Below are positions 1 to 7,532 of a stretch of DNA of 20,843 nt, piece by piece. How positions within the stretch are numbered: position 1 is the first letter of the stretch; each line of letters opens with the position of its first letter. Where the stretch lies: positions 1-20,843 of the forward strand of contig UQTJ01000046.1 of assembly GCA_900544075.1 (NCBI GenBank), given 5' to 3'. A model generated the notes under the pieces. That model had not been told where the DNA came from, did no database searches, and saw nothing but the letters and a program-made list of their open reading frames with translations. The DNA comes from an uncultured Bacteroides sp. GTDB taxonomy: Bacteria; Bacteroidota; Bacteroidia; Bacteroidales; Bacteroidaceae. The position numbers were made by a program, and so were the translations under genes.

Positions 1-319
1 TCACATAAGCGTACAGGCGTTTCTCCAGAACGCCTTCATCCAAGAAGTTGGAACCATTGAAATCCACATGGAACACCGGATGTACATTCCAGTCCTTCTC
101 TAAGCTGTCTATCTTCAGTCCCTTGAAAAGTTCCTTATACCCTAAGTAATAGTTCTTCAGTGTGGAGACAAGCAGGCTTTTACCGAAGCGGCGCGGACGG
201 CTAAGGAAATAAATCTTGCCTTCGTGGGTCAGTTTATATACTAAGTCGGTCTTGTCGATATAGACATAACCGTCTTCAATTATCTGCTCAAAACTCTGGA
301 TTCCTATGGGGTATTTCAT
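1..319 (-). CDS. AAA-ATPase-like / PD-(D/E)XK family protein, third tandem copy, N-terminal part (cut by window edge)
   Basis: The minus strand reads open from an ATG at 319 to the window edge, giving about 106 residues. The N-terminus begins MKYPIGIQSFEQ and contains the Walker A-like RPRRFGKS, nearly residue for residue the same as in the two complete copies to its right. After the FNG at about residue 87 it departs from them (SNFLDEGVLEKR here against ANFTVPGELEQK), so it is a distinct paralogue and not a copying artefact. By homology it belongs to the AAA-ATPase_like (PF09820) family, which usually carries a C-terminal PD-(D/E)XK domain; that part lies outside the window. It is about 45 bp downstream of the preceding copy on the same strand and is probably co-transcribed with it. 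The function of the family is not established. Confidence 0.85.
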   Translation of the reverse strand, partial: MKYPIGIQSFEQIIEDGYVYIDKTDLVYKLTHEGKIYFLSRPRRFGKSLLVSTLKNYYLGYKELFKGLKIDSLEKDWNVHPVFHVDFNGSNFLDEGVLEKRLYAYV

Positions 320-364
320 GTTATTCAATTAATAATTAAAAATTAAAAATTAAGAACTAAGTTG
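320..364. repeat. A/T-rich dispersed repeat between tandem copies 2 and 3
   Basis: Stretches of AATTAAAAATTAA type end in AAGAACTAAG and then run into the stop of the preceding gene. The part next to the ATG (320-354) is the same as the sequence before the first copy of the array (3596-3630). Related sequence flanks the four-helix gene in the thiamin operon. No promoter element is visible in it. Confidence 0.7.
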
Positions 365-1957
365 TTAGTTATTAGTTGTTAGTCGTTGGAGTTCTATACA
401 TTTCCACTCTCCTATCGTTCCCGTTTCGGAAGAGAAACTTGCGCCTATCTTATAAAGAGTACGTGCATCAGAAACGTATTCAAGCGCATAACCTTTCTCT
501 TCTATCTGACGCAATGCCTCGTCTGCCGTTCCGTCAAGCTTGAACTCGAAGATATAGACGTATTGAGGCGTTTCAAACACACAGTCCACACGACCATGGC
601 TCTGCTGCTTCTCCACATAGACAGTATAGACGCTTATCAGGCGGAGTATAAGGTAGAAAGTGTATTGGAAATAGCGTTCGCGTTCCCTCTCGTCGTCCTT
701 GCGGCGCATCGTGTAGGGGATGCTCGAAAGGAATGAAGTAAACAGTGTACGCAAAGTGTCGGGTTCGCCGGCCTCCAACGCGTCGAGCATATCAAATATC
801 CAACCCTCAACACGCTTCTTAGGCTGAAGATAAGATGTCGCGATGGCAGTGAGAAAGCCGTTCTTGACCTCATTGTTCGGGAAATCAAGCAGGAAAGTGT
901 TGCGGCGCATGTCGTAGTCCTTGATGGTAAGATAGCCGCTCTGATATATCATTGGCAAGGGCTGTTCCACATCAGCCTTGTAGTCGATGAACTCTTCAGT
1001 ACGATAATACTTGCCTGTCAGTTCGTTCATGTTCTCCCTGAAATGGGCAAGCAGGCGGATCAGATACGTCGGGGTGCCCGAACTGAACCAATAGTCACGG
1101 ATACTTTTCTTGTTGAAGGCATTCAGCAGACTGAAAGGATTATAGACATCGGTCATGTTGTCGCTGAAATGATAACCGTCGTATTGTCCTTTCAGCCTTT
1201 GCATCATCTCTTCCTCCGTACAATGGTAAACGGATGCCATATCCCTGACAGGCTCGGAGAAATAAGTCCGGAGTTCATCTTGCGTGATGCCGCAAAGGGT
1301 CTCGTAACGTCCGTCCATGCTGATGTCGTCAGGCTGGTTGAAGCCGCTGAACACGCTCACCTGCGAGAATTTTGTCACTCCAGTGAGAAGCACGAACTGC
1401 AGGTGGCTGTCGGCTACCTTGAACACGGAATAGAATCCCTTCAATACGTTGCGGTGGCGGTCTTTAAGACCGGAATCTGTATCCAGAACATCAAGGATTG
1501 GCTTGTCGTACTCGTCTATCAGGACTACCGCACGGCGGCCTGTCTGTTCGTGAGCGGCACGAAGTACCTCGGCAAAACGGTCGCCAATACCTAATTCATC
1601 TTTACGGCACGGAAGACCATAACGTTTCTCCCACTCCGATACGTGATATCTGATTTTCTGCTCCAACTCACCCGGCACGGTGAAATTCGCCCCATTGAAA
1701 TCCACATGGAACACCGGATGCACATTCCAGTCCTTCTCTAAGATGTCTATCTTCAGTCCCTTGAACAGTTCCTTATGCCCCAAGTAATAGTTCTTCAGTG
1801 TGGAGACAAGGAGGCTTTTACCGAAACGGCGCGGACGGCTAAGGAAATAAATCTTGCCTTCGTGGGTCAGTTTATATACTAAGTCGGTCTTGTCGATATA
1901 GACATAACCGTCTTCGATTATCTGCTCAAAACTCTGGATTCCTATTGGGTATTTCAT
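365..1957 (-). CDS. AAA-ATPase-like protein with C-terminal PD-(D/E)XK nuclease domain (tandem copy 2)
   Basis: The product is 530 residues from ATG 1957; a TTG three codons upstream is in frame but less likely. Counting from that TTG, a Walker A-like RPRRFGKS lies at 44-51 and a Walker B-like VVLIDEYDK at 147-155. A C-terminal PD-(D/E)XK-like core has D461 in GRVDCVFE and E474/K476 in FEFK. This is the architecture of AAA-ATPase_like (PF09820) plus PDDEXK_9/DUF1703 (PF08011), much expanded in gut Bacteroidetes and of unknown role. There is no signal peptide or membrane segment, so it is likely cytoplasmic. It is almost identical to the neighbouring copy over residues 1-210 and 410-533, with divergent blocks at about 228-290 and 375-408. 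The last codons (TTNN then stop) run into the repeat TAACAACTAATAACTAACAA. A role in nucleic-acid processing or defence is only a guess. Confidence 0.9.
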   Translation of the reverse strand: MKYPIGIQSFEQIIEDGYVYIDKTDLVYKLTHEGKIYFLSRPRRFGKSLLVSTLKNYYLGHKELFKGLKIDILEKDWNVHPVFHVDFNGANFTVPGELEQKIRYHVSEWEKRYGLPCRKDELGIGDRFAEVLRAAHEQTGRRAVVLIDEYDKPILDVLDTDSGLKDRHRNVLKGFYSVFKVADSHLQFVLLTGVTKFSQVSVFSGFNQPDDISMDGRYETLCGITQDELRTYFSEPVRDMASVYHCTEEEMMQRLKGQYDGYHFSDNMTDVYNPFSLLNAFNKKSIRDYWFSSGTPTYLIRLLAHFRENMNELTGKYYRTEEFIDYKADVEQPLPMIYQSGYLTIKDYDMRRNTFLLDFPNNEVKNGFLTAIATSYLQPKKRVEGWIFDMLDALEAGEPDTLRTLFTSFLSSIPYTMRRKDDERERERYFQYTFYLILRLISVYTVYVEKQQSHGRVDCVFETPQYVYIFEFKLDGTADEALRQIEEKGYALEYVSDARTLYKIGASFSSETGTIGEWKCIELQRLTTNN

Positions 1958-2002
1958 GTCGGTCAATTAAGAATTAAGAATTAAAAATTAAGAACTAAGT
2001 TG
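1958..2002. repeat. A/T-rich dispersed repeat between tandem copies 1 and 2
   Basis: This spacer has the same AATTAAGAATTAAAAATTAA type of sequence as the other two spacers but differs next to the ATG (GTCGGTCAATTAAG rather than GTTATTCAATTAAT). It ends in the shared AAGAACTAAG leading into the stop of the upstream gene. The spacers are therefore related but have not all been homogenised. Confidence 0.7.
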
Positions 2003-3595
2003 TTAGTTATTAGTTGTTAGTCGTTGGAGTTCTATACATTTCCACTCTCCTATCGTTCCCGTTTCGGAAGAGAAACTTGCGCCTATCTTATAAAGAGTAC
2101 GTGCATCAGAAACGTATTCAAGCGCATAACCTTTCTCTTCTATCTGACGCAATGCCTCGTCTGCCGTACCGTCGAGCTTGAACTCGAAGATATAGACGTA
2201 TTGGGGCGTTTCAAACACACAGTCCACACGTCCCTGGCTCTGCTGCTTCTCGACATACACGGTATAGACGCTTATCAGGCGGAGAATCAGGTAGAACGTA
2301 TATTGGAAGTAGCGTTCACGCTCCCTCTCGTCGTCCTTGCGGCGCATCGTATAGGGAATGCTTGAAAGAAAGGAAGTGAAAAGACTGCACAGCCTGTCGG
2401 TATCGCCTGCCCGCAACGTACGAACCACATCGCGAATCCATCCGCCAGTCTCCTCCGAAGGCTTAAGATACGAGGAAGCCACAGCGGTAAGGAAACCGTT
2501 CTTCACCTCATTGTTCGGAAAGTCGAGAAGGAAAGTATTGAACTCCATGTCGTAGTCCTTGATGGTAAGATAGCCGCTCTGATATATCATTGGCAAGGGT
2601 TGTTCAACATCAGCCTTATAGTCGATGAACTCTTCCGTGCGATAATACTTGCCTGTCAGTTCGTTCATGTTCTCCTTGAAATGTGCCAACAAACGAATCA
2701 GATACGTCGGGGTGCCCGAACTGAACCAAAAATTATTGAGGTCACCGCTGTCCAAAGCATTGAGCAGACTGAACGGATTATATACATCGGTCATCTGTTT
2801 ACTGAAATGATAGCCGTCGTATTTCTGTTTTAAAAGAGACTTCATTTCCTCAAAAGAACATCTGTTTCTTTCTGCCATGGCAGTTACAGGCTCGACAAAA
2901 CAGTTGTCAAGTTCCTCCTGCGTTATGCCGCAAAGCGTTTCATAACGGGCGTCCATGCTGATATCCTTGGGCTGGTTGAAGCCGCTGAACACGCTCACCT
3001 GAGAGAATTTGGTAACCCCCGTAAGAAGGACGAACTGAAGATGGCTGTCGGCTACCTTGAACACGGAATAGAATCCTTTCAGGACGTTACGGTGACGGTC
3101 TTCCAATGACGTGTCAACATCAAGCACGTCCAAAATGGGCTTGTCATACTCGTCTATCAGGACTACCGCACGACGGCCTGTCTGCTCGTGGGCGGCACGA
3201 AGTACCTCGGCAAAACGGTCGCCAATACCCAATTCATCTTTACGGCACGGAAGGCCATAACGTTTCTCCCACTCCGATACGTGATATCTGATTTTCTGTT
3301 CCAACTCACCCGGCACAGTGAAATTAGCCCCGTTGAAATCCACATGGAACACCGGATGCACATTCCAGTCCTTCTCTAAGCTGTCTATCTTCAGTCCCTT
3401 GAACAGTTCCTTATGCCCCAGGTAATAGTTCTTCAGTGTGGAGACAAGGAGGCTTTTACCGAAACGGCGCGGACGGCTAAGAAAATAAATCTTGCCTTCG
3501 TGGGTAAGTTTATATACAAGGTCGGTCTTGTCAACATAGACATAACCGTCTTCGATTATCTGCTCAAAACTCTGGATTCCTATGGGGTATTTCAT
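2003..3595 (-). CDS. AAA-ATPase-like protein with C-terminal PD-(D/E)XK nuclease domain (tandem copy 1)
   Basis: The product is 530 residues from ATG 3595, with an in-frame TTG nine bases earlier. It keeps the Walker A-like RPRRFGKS, the Walker B-like LIDEYDKPI and the C-terminal D...EFK nuclease core of its neighbour, so it should have the same AAA-ATPase_like/DUF1703 activity. Compared with the neighbour, sequence changes cluster in blocks, for example residues about 230-290 (ELDNCFVEPVTAMAERNRCS here against ELRTYFSEPVRDMASVYHCT) and 376-408, while the ends are nearly invariant. It is the promoter-proximal gene of the array, with a good Bacteroidetes-type -7 element 109-116 bp upstream of the ATG. 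Its substrate and biological role are unknown. Confidence 0.9.
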   Translation of the reverse strand: MKYPIGIQSFEQIIEDGYVYVDKTDLVYKLTHEGKIYFLSRPRRFGKSLLVSTLKNYYLGHKELFKGLKIDSLEKDWNVHPVFHVDFNGANFTVPGELEQKIRYHVSEWEKRYGLPCRKDELGIGDRFAEVLRAAHEQTGRRAVVLIDEYDKPILDVLDVDTSLEDRHRNVLKGFYSVFKVADSHLQFVLLTGVTKFSQVSVFSGFNQPKDISMDARYETLCGITQEELDNCFVEPVTAMAERNRCSFEEMKSLLKQKYDGYHFSKQMTDVYNPFSLLNALDSGDLNNFWFSSGTPTYLIRLLAHFKENMNELTGKYYRTEEFIDYKADVEQPLPMIYQSGYLTIKDYDMEFNTFLLDFPNNEVKNGFLTAVASSYLKPSEETGGWIRDVVRTLRAGDTDRLCSLFTSFLSSIPYTMRRKDDERERERYFQYTFYLILRLISVYTVYVEKQQSQGRVDCVFETPQYVYIFEFKLDGTADEALRQIEEKGYALEYVSDARTLYKIGASFSSETGTIGEWKCIELQRLTTNN

Positions 3596-3632
3596 GTTAT
3601 TCAATTAATAATTAAAAATTAAAAATTAAGAA
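3596..3632. repeat. A/T-rich dispersed repeat before the first array gene
   Basis: The same AATTAATAATTAAAAATTAA sequence precedes the partial third copy (320-354). It lies in the predicted 5' untranslated leader of the array and abuts the 26-bp dispersed repeat at 3633. Confidence 0.7.
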
Positions 3633-3658
3633 CTGAACCAACGGTCAGCGAAGCTAAA
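3633..3658. repeat. 26-bp dispersed repeat, copy A
   Basis: It starts CTGAACCAACGG and ends CGAAGCTAAA. It matches 7853-7878 at 22 of 26 positions, and all four differences are transitions. The copy directly joins the A/T-rich repeat and falls inside the predicted leader of the AAA-ATPase-like array. Confidence 0.6.
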
Positions 3659-3703
3659 GTCAACGATACCAATTTACAATTAATAACGGGCGTACGTTTG
3701 GAA

Positions 3704-3733
3704 CAAAGATACAAAAATAGGCAGAAAAACAAA
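3704..3733 (-). promoter_or_regulatory. Promoter for the AAA-ATPase-like array
   Basis: On the minus strand TATCTTTG (3704-3711) is an exact match to the Bacteroidetes -7 consensus TAnnTTTG, and TTTG (3730-3733) lies 18 bp upstream as a -33 element. Predicted transcription starts near 3697, leaving a leader of about 100 nt that carries both repeat types. The -33 element touches the left arm of the hairpin that probably ends the upstream lipoprotein transcript. Confidence 0.6.
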
Positions 3734-3768
3734 AGAGCTGTAAATTTTATTCTTTCGTTTTTCTGCCT
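3719..3768 (-). terminator. Hairpin terminator downstream of the LRR lipoprotein gene
   Basis: A perfect 12-bp inverted repeat (AGGCAGAAAAAC at 3719-3730, complement at 3757-3768) extends to 18 bp in minus-strand RNA if one G-U pair is allowed, with a 14-nt loop. On the minus strand it is followed by ATTTTTG. It sits 77 bp past the stop of the minus-strand lipoprotein gene and before the next promoter. Confidence 0.6.
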
Positions 3769-3844
3769 GATATATTACTCTTTCACATTCTGCAAATTTT
3801 AAGACCGCTGTACGGTTTTCAAAAATCAGTTATGAGGAAGGGGT

Positions 3845-5632
3845 TTACCAGTGGGCGGTGCTGCCTAAATCTTCCACTTCCGCAGAGACGCGTGCGTTGT
3901 CGTCCCAATTCTTCCACGTTTTATTCCACGTTGATTCCTGTGCCGATGTCAGGATAAGTGTCAGAGTCTGGGGCTCGCCCGCGGCGTTCGTCTGGTTGCC
4001 GCAATACAAGCCATTCAGGCTCGTAACGCTCGTGATATCAAGCTCGGTAAGGCGGTTATCGTGACAATTCAGTGCTGTCAGCTTGGTCAGATTCCCCACA
4101 GGCAGCGAGGTTAGCTGGTTGTTACCGCAAGACAAACTTGTCAGCTTGGTCAGATTCTCCACAGGCAGCGCGGTTAGCTGGTTGTAGGAGCAATACAATC
4201 TTGTCAGATTGGTCAGCTTCTCCACAAGCAGCTCAGTTAGCTGGTTGTTGTCGCAAGACAATTCTGTCAGCTTAGTCAGGTTCTCTACAGGCAATGCGGT
4301 TAGCTGGTTGTAACTGCAAGACAATTCTGTCAGCTGGGTCAGATTCTCCACAGGCATCGCGGTTAGCTGGTTGTAACTGCAAGACAATTCTGTCAGCTGG
4401 GTCAGATTCTCCACAGGCAATGCGGTTAGCTGGTTACCGAAGCAAGACAATTTTGTCAGCTGGGTCAGCTTCTCCACAGGCAGCGCGGTTAGCTGGTTGT
4501 TACCGCAAGACAAGCTTGTCAGCTGGGTAAAGTATTCTATGCCGGAAATATCGGTCAGATTCTTACCTTCGATATTCAGTGATGTTACCGCTTCTATTGC
4601 TTGCTTGTTTGCTTCGGTCAGATACACAATGCCACCGGTCATTTCCCAGTTCACTTGGTTACCCACCGCATTGATAAACGCCAGGTTGGTAATCGCCTCC
4701 TGGTAGCTGGCGTCGCTGAGGTTGATGGCTCCCAAATCGAGAATCATGCCTGCGGCGAGATCCGTATCGTCGCCGATGCCGCCGCTGGCAGTCTTGGTGA
4801 AAGAGGTGCCGTCCCGACGGGTAAAGGTCAGGGAGAAACCGTTCTTCAGCGCGGCGGGTTGTCCGCTATCAGTATTCACCGAAGGCGCTACCACAAAGTA
4901 ATAGTCCGTACCGGTAGTGAAAGACCCGGTCAGGGTCACGGAGGGAACGGAGGGAACTGCCGCCATAACAAATTCCATTTCCATACTCGGCGCATATACA
5001 TACCGTACAGTACCGGAGAGGCCTGTTCCTCCCAGGTCGGTCAGCGTCACGCTCTTCAGTTCGTCGGCATCTCTGCCGCTGATGCTGAACTTCACCAGCG
5101 CGCAGAGGTTCTTGAAGGTCAGGTCGCCTCCCATGTCGGCAGTCGTTGCCAGCGAGGGGTTCAGCCCGGTGGCAAAGCCTCCTTCCACGGCCTGCTGCTC
5201 GGTCGGGAGGGTAAACCCAAGCATCGTCATCTCAGGGCTCCACATACAGCCCGTAAATTTGTCCTGCGGATAGACGGCTATGTATTGCAGGGCACCTTCC
5301 GTAGCCTCTCCGGTAAAGGAGGCGGTGGGGGCGGCTGCCGCCAGGTCGGTGATAAAGGGGTTGCCCGGCCCTTCAAGAGAATAGCTCTCGGATGTGCAGG
5401 AGTATACGCCTATCACGTCATCGGGAGTCCAGTACACCTGGGTGCCCTCCACCAGCGAAGTGCGCGTGCCGGCCGCCGGGGCGGGGGCGTTGGCGGTAAA
5501 GGTCATGGTCACTTGGTTTCCCGCAGGCGTGGTCTCCGGTTCGCCGAAAGTCTCGTCGTTGCCGCAGGCGGTAAAGCTCAGCGCCAGTGCGACTAAGGGC
5601 AATGCCCCGAAAAGATGTTTCATTGTTTTCAT
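3845..5632 (-). CDS. Surface lipoprotein: fimbrillin-like domain fused to leucine-rich repeats
   Basis: From the ATG at 5632 the product is 595 residues starting MKTMKHLFGALPL. The open frame continues 75 bases upstream to 5707, but the signal peptide fits this start or the ATG at 5623. A lipobox-like LSFTAC puts the lipidated cysteine at residue 23. Next comes a Thr/Ala-rich region with RTSLVEGTQVYWTPDD, typical of fimbrillin/Mfa-like Bacteroidetes proteins (about residues 40-305). Eight exact 21-residue leucine-rich repeats of the LTxLSCxxNQLTxLPVENLT type follow (about 371-538), then a Trp-rich tail found in Bacteroidetes LRR proteins. It is probably an outer-surface lipoprotein for adhesion or ligand binding; the partner is unknown. 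The fimbrillin-coding half is GC-rich (63% in the two 60-base stretches counted, against 40% for one in prs), hinting at transfer. It follows a membrane AraC-type regulator on the same strand. Confidence 0.85.
   Translation of the reverse strand: MKTMKHLFGALPLVALALSFTACGNDETFGEPETTPAGNQVTMTFTANAPAPAAGTRTSLVEGTQVYWTPDDVIGVYSCTSESYSLEGPGNPFITDLAAAAPTASFTGEATEGALQYIAVYPQDKFTGCMWSPEMTMLGFTLPTEQQAVEGGFATGLNPSLATTADMGGDLTFKNLCALVKFSISGRDADELKSVTLTDLGGTGLSGTVRYVYAPSMEMEFVMAAVPSVPSVTLTGSFTTGTDYYFVVAPSVNTDSGQPAALKNGFSLTFTRRDGTSFTKTASGGIGDDTDLAAGMILDLGAINLSDASYQEAITNLAFINAVGNQVNWEMTGGIVYLTEANKQAIEAVTSLNIEGKNLTDISGIEYFTQLTSLSCGNNQLTALPVEKLTQLTKLSCFGNQLTALPVENLTQLTELSCSYNQLTAMPVENLTQLTELSCSYNQLTALPVENLTKLTELSCDNNQLTELLVEKLTNLTRLYCSYNQLTALPVENLTKLTSLSCGNNQLTSLPVGNLTKLTALNCHDNRLTELDITSVTSLNGLYCGNQTNAAGEPQTLTLILTSAQESTWNKTWKNWDDNARVSAEVEDLGSTAHW
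4019..4522 (-). repeat. Eight in-frame 63-bp repeats encoding 21-residue LRRs
   Basis: The block is exactly 8 x 63 bp with no length variation. Some adjacent units encode almost the same protein, for example two successive LTELSCSYNQLTAxPVENLT units differing by one residue. Such near-identity makes copy-number change by slippage or recombination likely. Confidence 0.85.
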
Positions 5633-5877
5633 TGCTTCGTCCGTTTTTTTAGTTGTCCCATCCACCATTCCAGTGAGTTTCTTCAAAAGATTCATTCGAG
5701 GAACCATAACTGTCTACGCTTCCGCACAGCACGCCCTCGTTCTGTACTTCAATAATTTCACACTTGGGAGCCTCATAAATATTACACTCCGATTTTGTCT
5801 CTTCGTAATTTCTCATCCTATTTTTCAAATTAATCTGTTAATAAAAAAACGTTCACCCTTATTACGGGAAAACGGCG

Positions 5878-5936
5878 CAAAATTAACCTCTATGAATGAC
5901 ACACGAGGGACAATCTATGAAAATATGAGGGACAAT
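5878..5936 (-). promoter_or_regulatory. Candidate promoter and direct-repeat operator for the LRR lipoprotein gene
   Basis: On the minus strand TAATTTTG (5878-5885) matches the -7 consensus TAnnTTTG, but no TTTG -33 element lies at the right distance. Instead GAGGGACAAT (plus-strand reading) occurs at 5905-5914 and 5927-5936, 22 bp apart, each preceded by TCTATGAA. Direct repeats two helical turns apart next to a weak promoter are the usual layout for an AraC-type activator, and such a gene lies immediately upstream. The start site and the binding protein are inferred. Confidence 0.45.
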
Positions 5937-5980
5937 TTAAGGAAAACAGTATTTTTTTACCGCACCAATGCCATGTTATT

Positions 5981-7093
5981 TTAAGAATACAACTTCAAAT
6001 TCCGGCTATAAGTCTTGACATTCGAGAAGCCATTGTTCACGGCTATTTCTTCCCTGTCGGCCGACGGATGCTGTTCCTTATATCTAATGGCTGCCTTTAT
6101 GCGAAGACGGTTCACCTCAGCATAAAACGAGCCGAAACGTTCGTTCATCACCAAAGATACATATTTACTGTTGCTCTCCACCGCATCGGCAATGTCCGAC
6201 AATTTAAGGTTAGGATTAAGGTAAAGTTTCTGTACGGTAAGAGCATGACGGATTTTTTCCTCAAGCTCATCCATGGTAGCGGCAGGAAGCGTGAAGGTAT
6301 TATCCTTGTCCGAAGTCTGAACGGAAGAAATAATCTCCTCAATTTTTTCGGTAATTGCGGTTCCGGTCTCTTCCACCACATTACCGAGACCACTACGCTG
6401 CGGATGAAGTATCTTAATCAGAATCACAACATGCATGACAGCAACGCAAACCTGGAGCAGCATGTTGTAGGCACGACTGCCGGAAACGAAAAGTATCCAT
6501 GAGGCAATGATATAAACCAACGGAAGAAACACCACAAAACCGGCAAAACGCACAGGAAAATCATCGTCGTTTGAATATTCCTCTCTGTGATGTTTCCTTA
6601 TCTGACGGTAAAGCCGCAACGTGACGTGAAACAACTCAAACATTATAAGCAAGGAATACGCACCTATGAAAGGCATCAATATTCCACGGTGACGATATAG
6701 CACATCGCCCCCAATCCACGCAAAAGCCCACAATGCCGCTATCAGCAGAAAAGGCATGATACCGACAATGAAGAACACCGGCAAACGATGTTTCTTCTCA
6801 TAAAAGAAAAAACGGCGGAAGGAAATAACGGCGGCTCCTGGAAGGAACAGGACGAGAAAGACCTGTACGAAAAGCCACGCGTCGGGACTGTCCATGCGGA
6901 AAAGCCATACTGCGGGCATAGCGAAACATGCATAGACAAACGTTATCAGCTTCCGTGCAGGATAGAAATATTCCTCGTGTTCATCGAAAGGACGACACAT
7001 GTGGAAATAACGCACCATGGCGCAGAACAACGACGAGCATACCATAATCAGACATGCCGCCGCATAGTATATTTCAAAACCTTGTATTATCAT
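5981..7093 (-). CDS. Membrane-anchored AraC-type transcriptional regulator
   Basis: The product is 370 residues. Hydrophobic segments at about 8-28, 48-66, 72-92, 104-126, 139-160, 183-204 and 209-228 suggest seven membrane helices. A linker of about 55 residues follows, then a C-terminal AraC/XylS-type helix-turn-helix domain (about 285-370; LKLSDIADAVESNSKYVSLV for the first HTH, EEIAVNNGFSNVKTYSRNLK for the second). The protein stops soon after the second HTH, without the usual tail of the AraC signature. It probably senses something at or in the inner membrane and regulates nearby genes. The LRR lipoprotein gene follows on the same strand, with paired direct repeats in the gap, and is the obvious candidate target. 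The signal is unknown. No clear promoter of its own was seen. Confidence 0.8.
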   Translation of the reverse strand: MIIQGFEIYYAAACLIMVCSSLFCAMVRYFHMCRPFDEHEEYFYPARKLITFVYACFAMPAVWLFRMDSPDAWLFVQVFLVLFLPGAAVISFRRFFFYEKKHRLPVFFIVGIMPFLLIAALWAFAWIGGDVLYRHRGILMPFIGAYSLLIMFELFHVTLRLYRQIRKHHREEYSNDDDFPVRFAGFVVFLPLVYIIASWILFVSGSRAYNMLLQVCVAVMHVVILIKILHPQRSGLGNVVEETGTAITEKIEEIISSVQTSDKDNTFTLPAATMDELEEKIRHALTVQKLYLNPNLKLSDIADAVESNSKYVSLVMNERFGSFYAEVNRLRIKAAIRYKEQHPSADREEIAVNNGFSNVKTYSRNLKLYS

Positions 7094-7466
7094 TTCAAAT
7101 TTCTAAGAATTTTGCGAATTTACAAAAAATCCGTTTGTATCAAGTCCCCAATCAGAGTTTTTTATCATCTGCCCCCTTATTTTTCATATATATGTCAAAG
7201 AACGATTTATTAATTATTCGTCTTTATCGCTTTAATATCTATTGAATTATACAATGAATAGTTTTTTGTACAAAAAGAAAGTATATCCGCTTGTTTTATA
7301 TAAATATGATTGGTTGATGATACTTTTTTCTGTTTTGTCAGTTGAGTGATTTTGTCGAAACAGAATAAAATGTTAAACATATATCTGCTTTAAATTATCG
7401 ATGTCACAATTAAATATCACTAAATCGTTAAAATTACATTGTTTATTAAGGACTGTGACGATGAAA

Positions 7467-7532
7467 AATGACCTGTCATTTCATTAAAAACGTGCTGAAA
7501 TCTTAATTGAAATGCCTTGTCATTTTATTAAA
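7467..7532. repeat. Pair of 22-bp palindromic operator-like repeats
   Basis: The sequences at 7467-7488 and 7511-7532 match at 19 of 22 positions and start exactly 44 bp apart, about four helical turns. The first has a perfect inverted repeat AATGAC-CT-GTCATT; the second keeps 5 of 6 pairs. The spacing and symmetry fit a regulator binding site between divergent genes. Confidence 0.45.

Noticed and set aside
1043..1594. A 183-residue plus-strand frame across the AAA-ATPase-like gene.
   Set aside because: It is antisense to conserved coding sequence, with no motif; the same kind of shadow appears opposite the neighbouring copy.
3596..3604. A TTG start nine bases upstream of the AAA-ATPase-like ATG.
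   Set aside because: The extra codons lie in the variable part of the spacer and differ between copies, while conservation begins at the ATG.
3782..3844. ACCG-CTGTA-CGGT hairpin after the lipoprotein stop.
   Set aside because: A four-base core stem without a T tract on the minus strand; the stronger hairpin at 3719-3768 is the better terminator.
4019..4522. Regular 63-bp repeats that might suggest a CRISPR-like array.
   Set aside because: The period is a whole number of codons, there are no unique spacers, and translation gives LRR units in frame.
4601..5596. A 331-residue open frame on the plus strand opposite the lipoprotein gene.
   Set aside because: It lies entirely in the GC-rich complement of the fimbrillin-like coding region, has low-complexity Gly/Arg/His-rich sequence and no start context; the minus-strand lipoprotein has a signal peptide and repeats.
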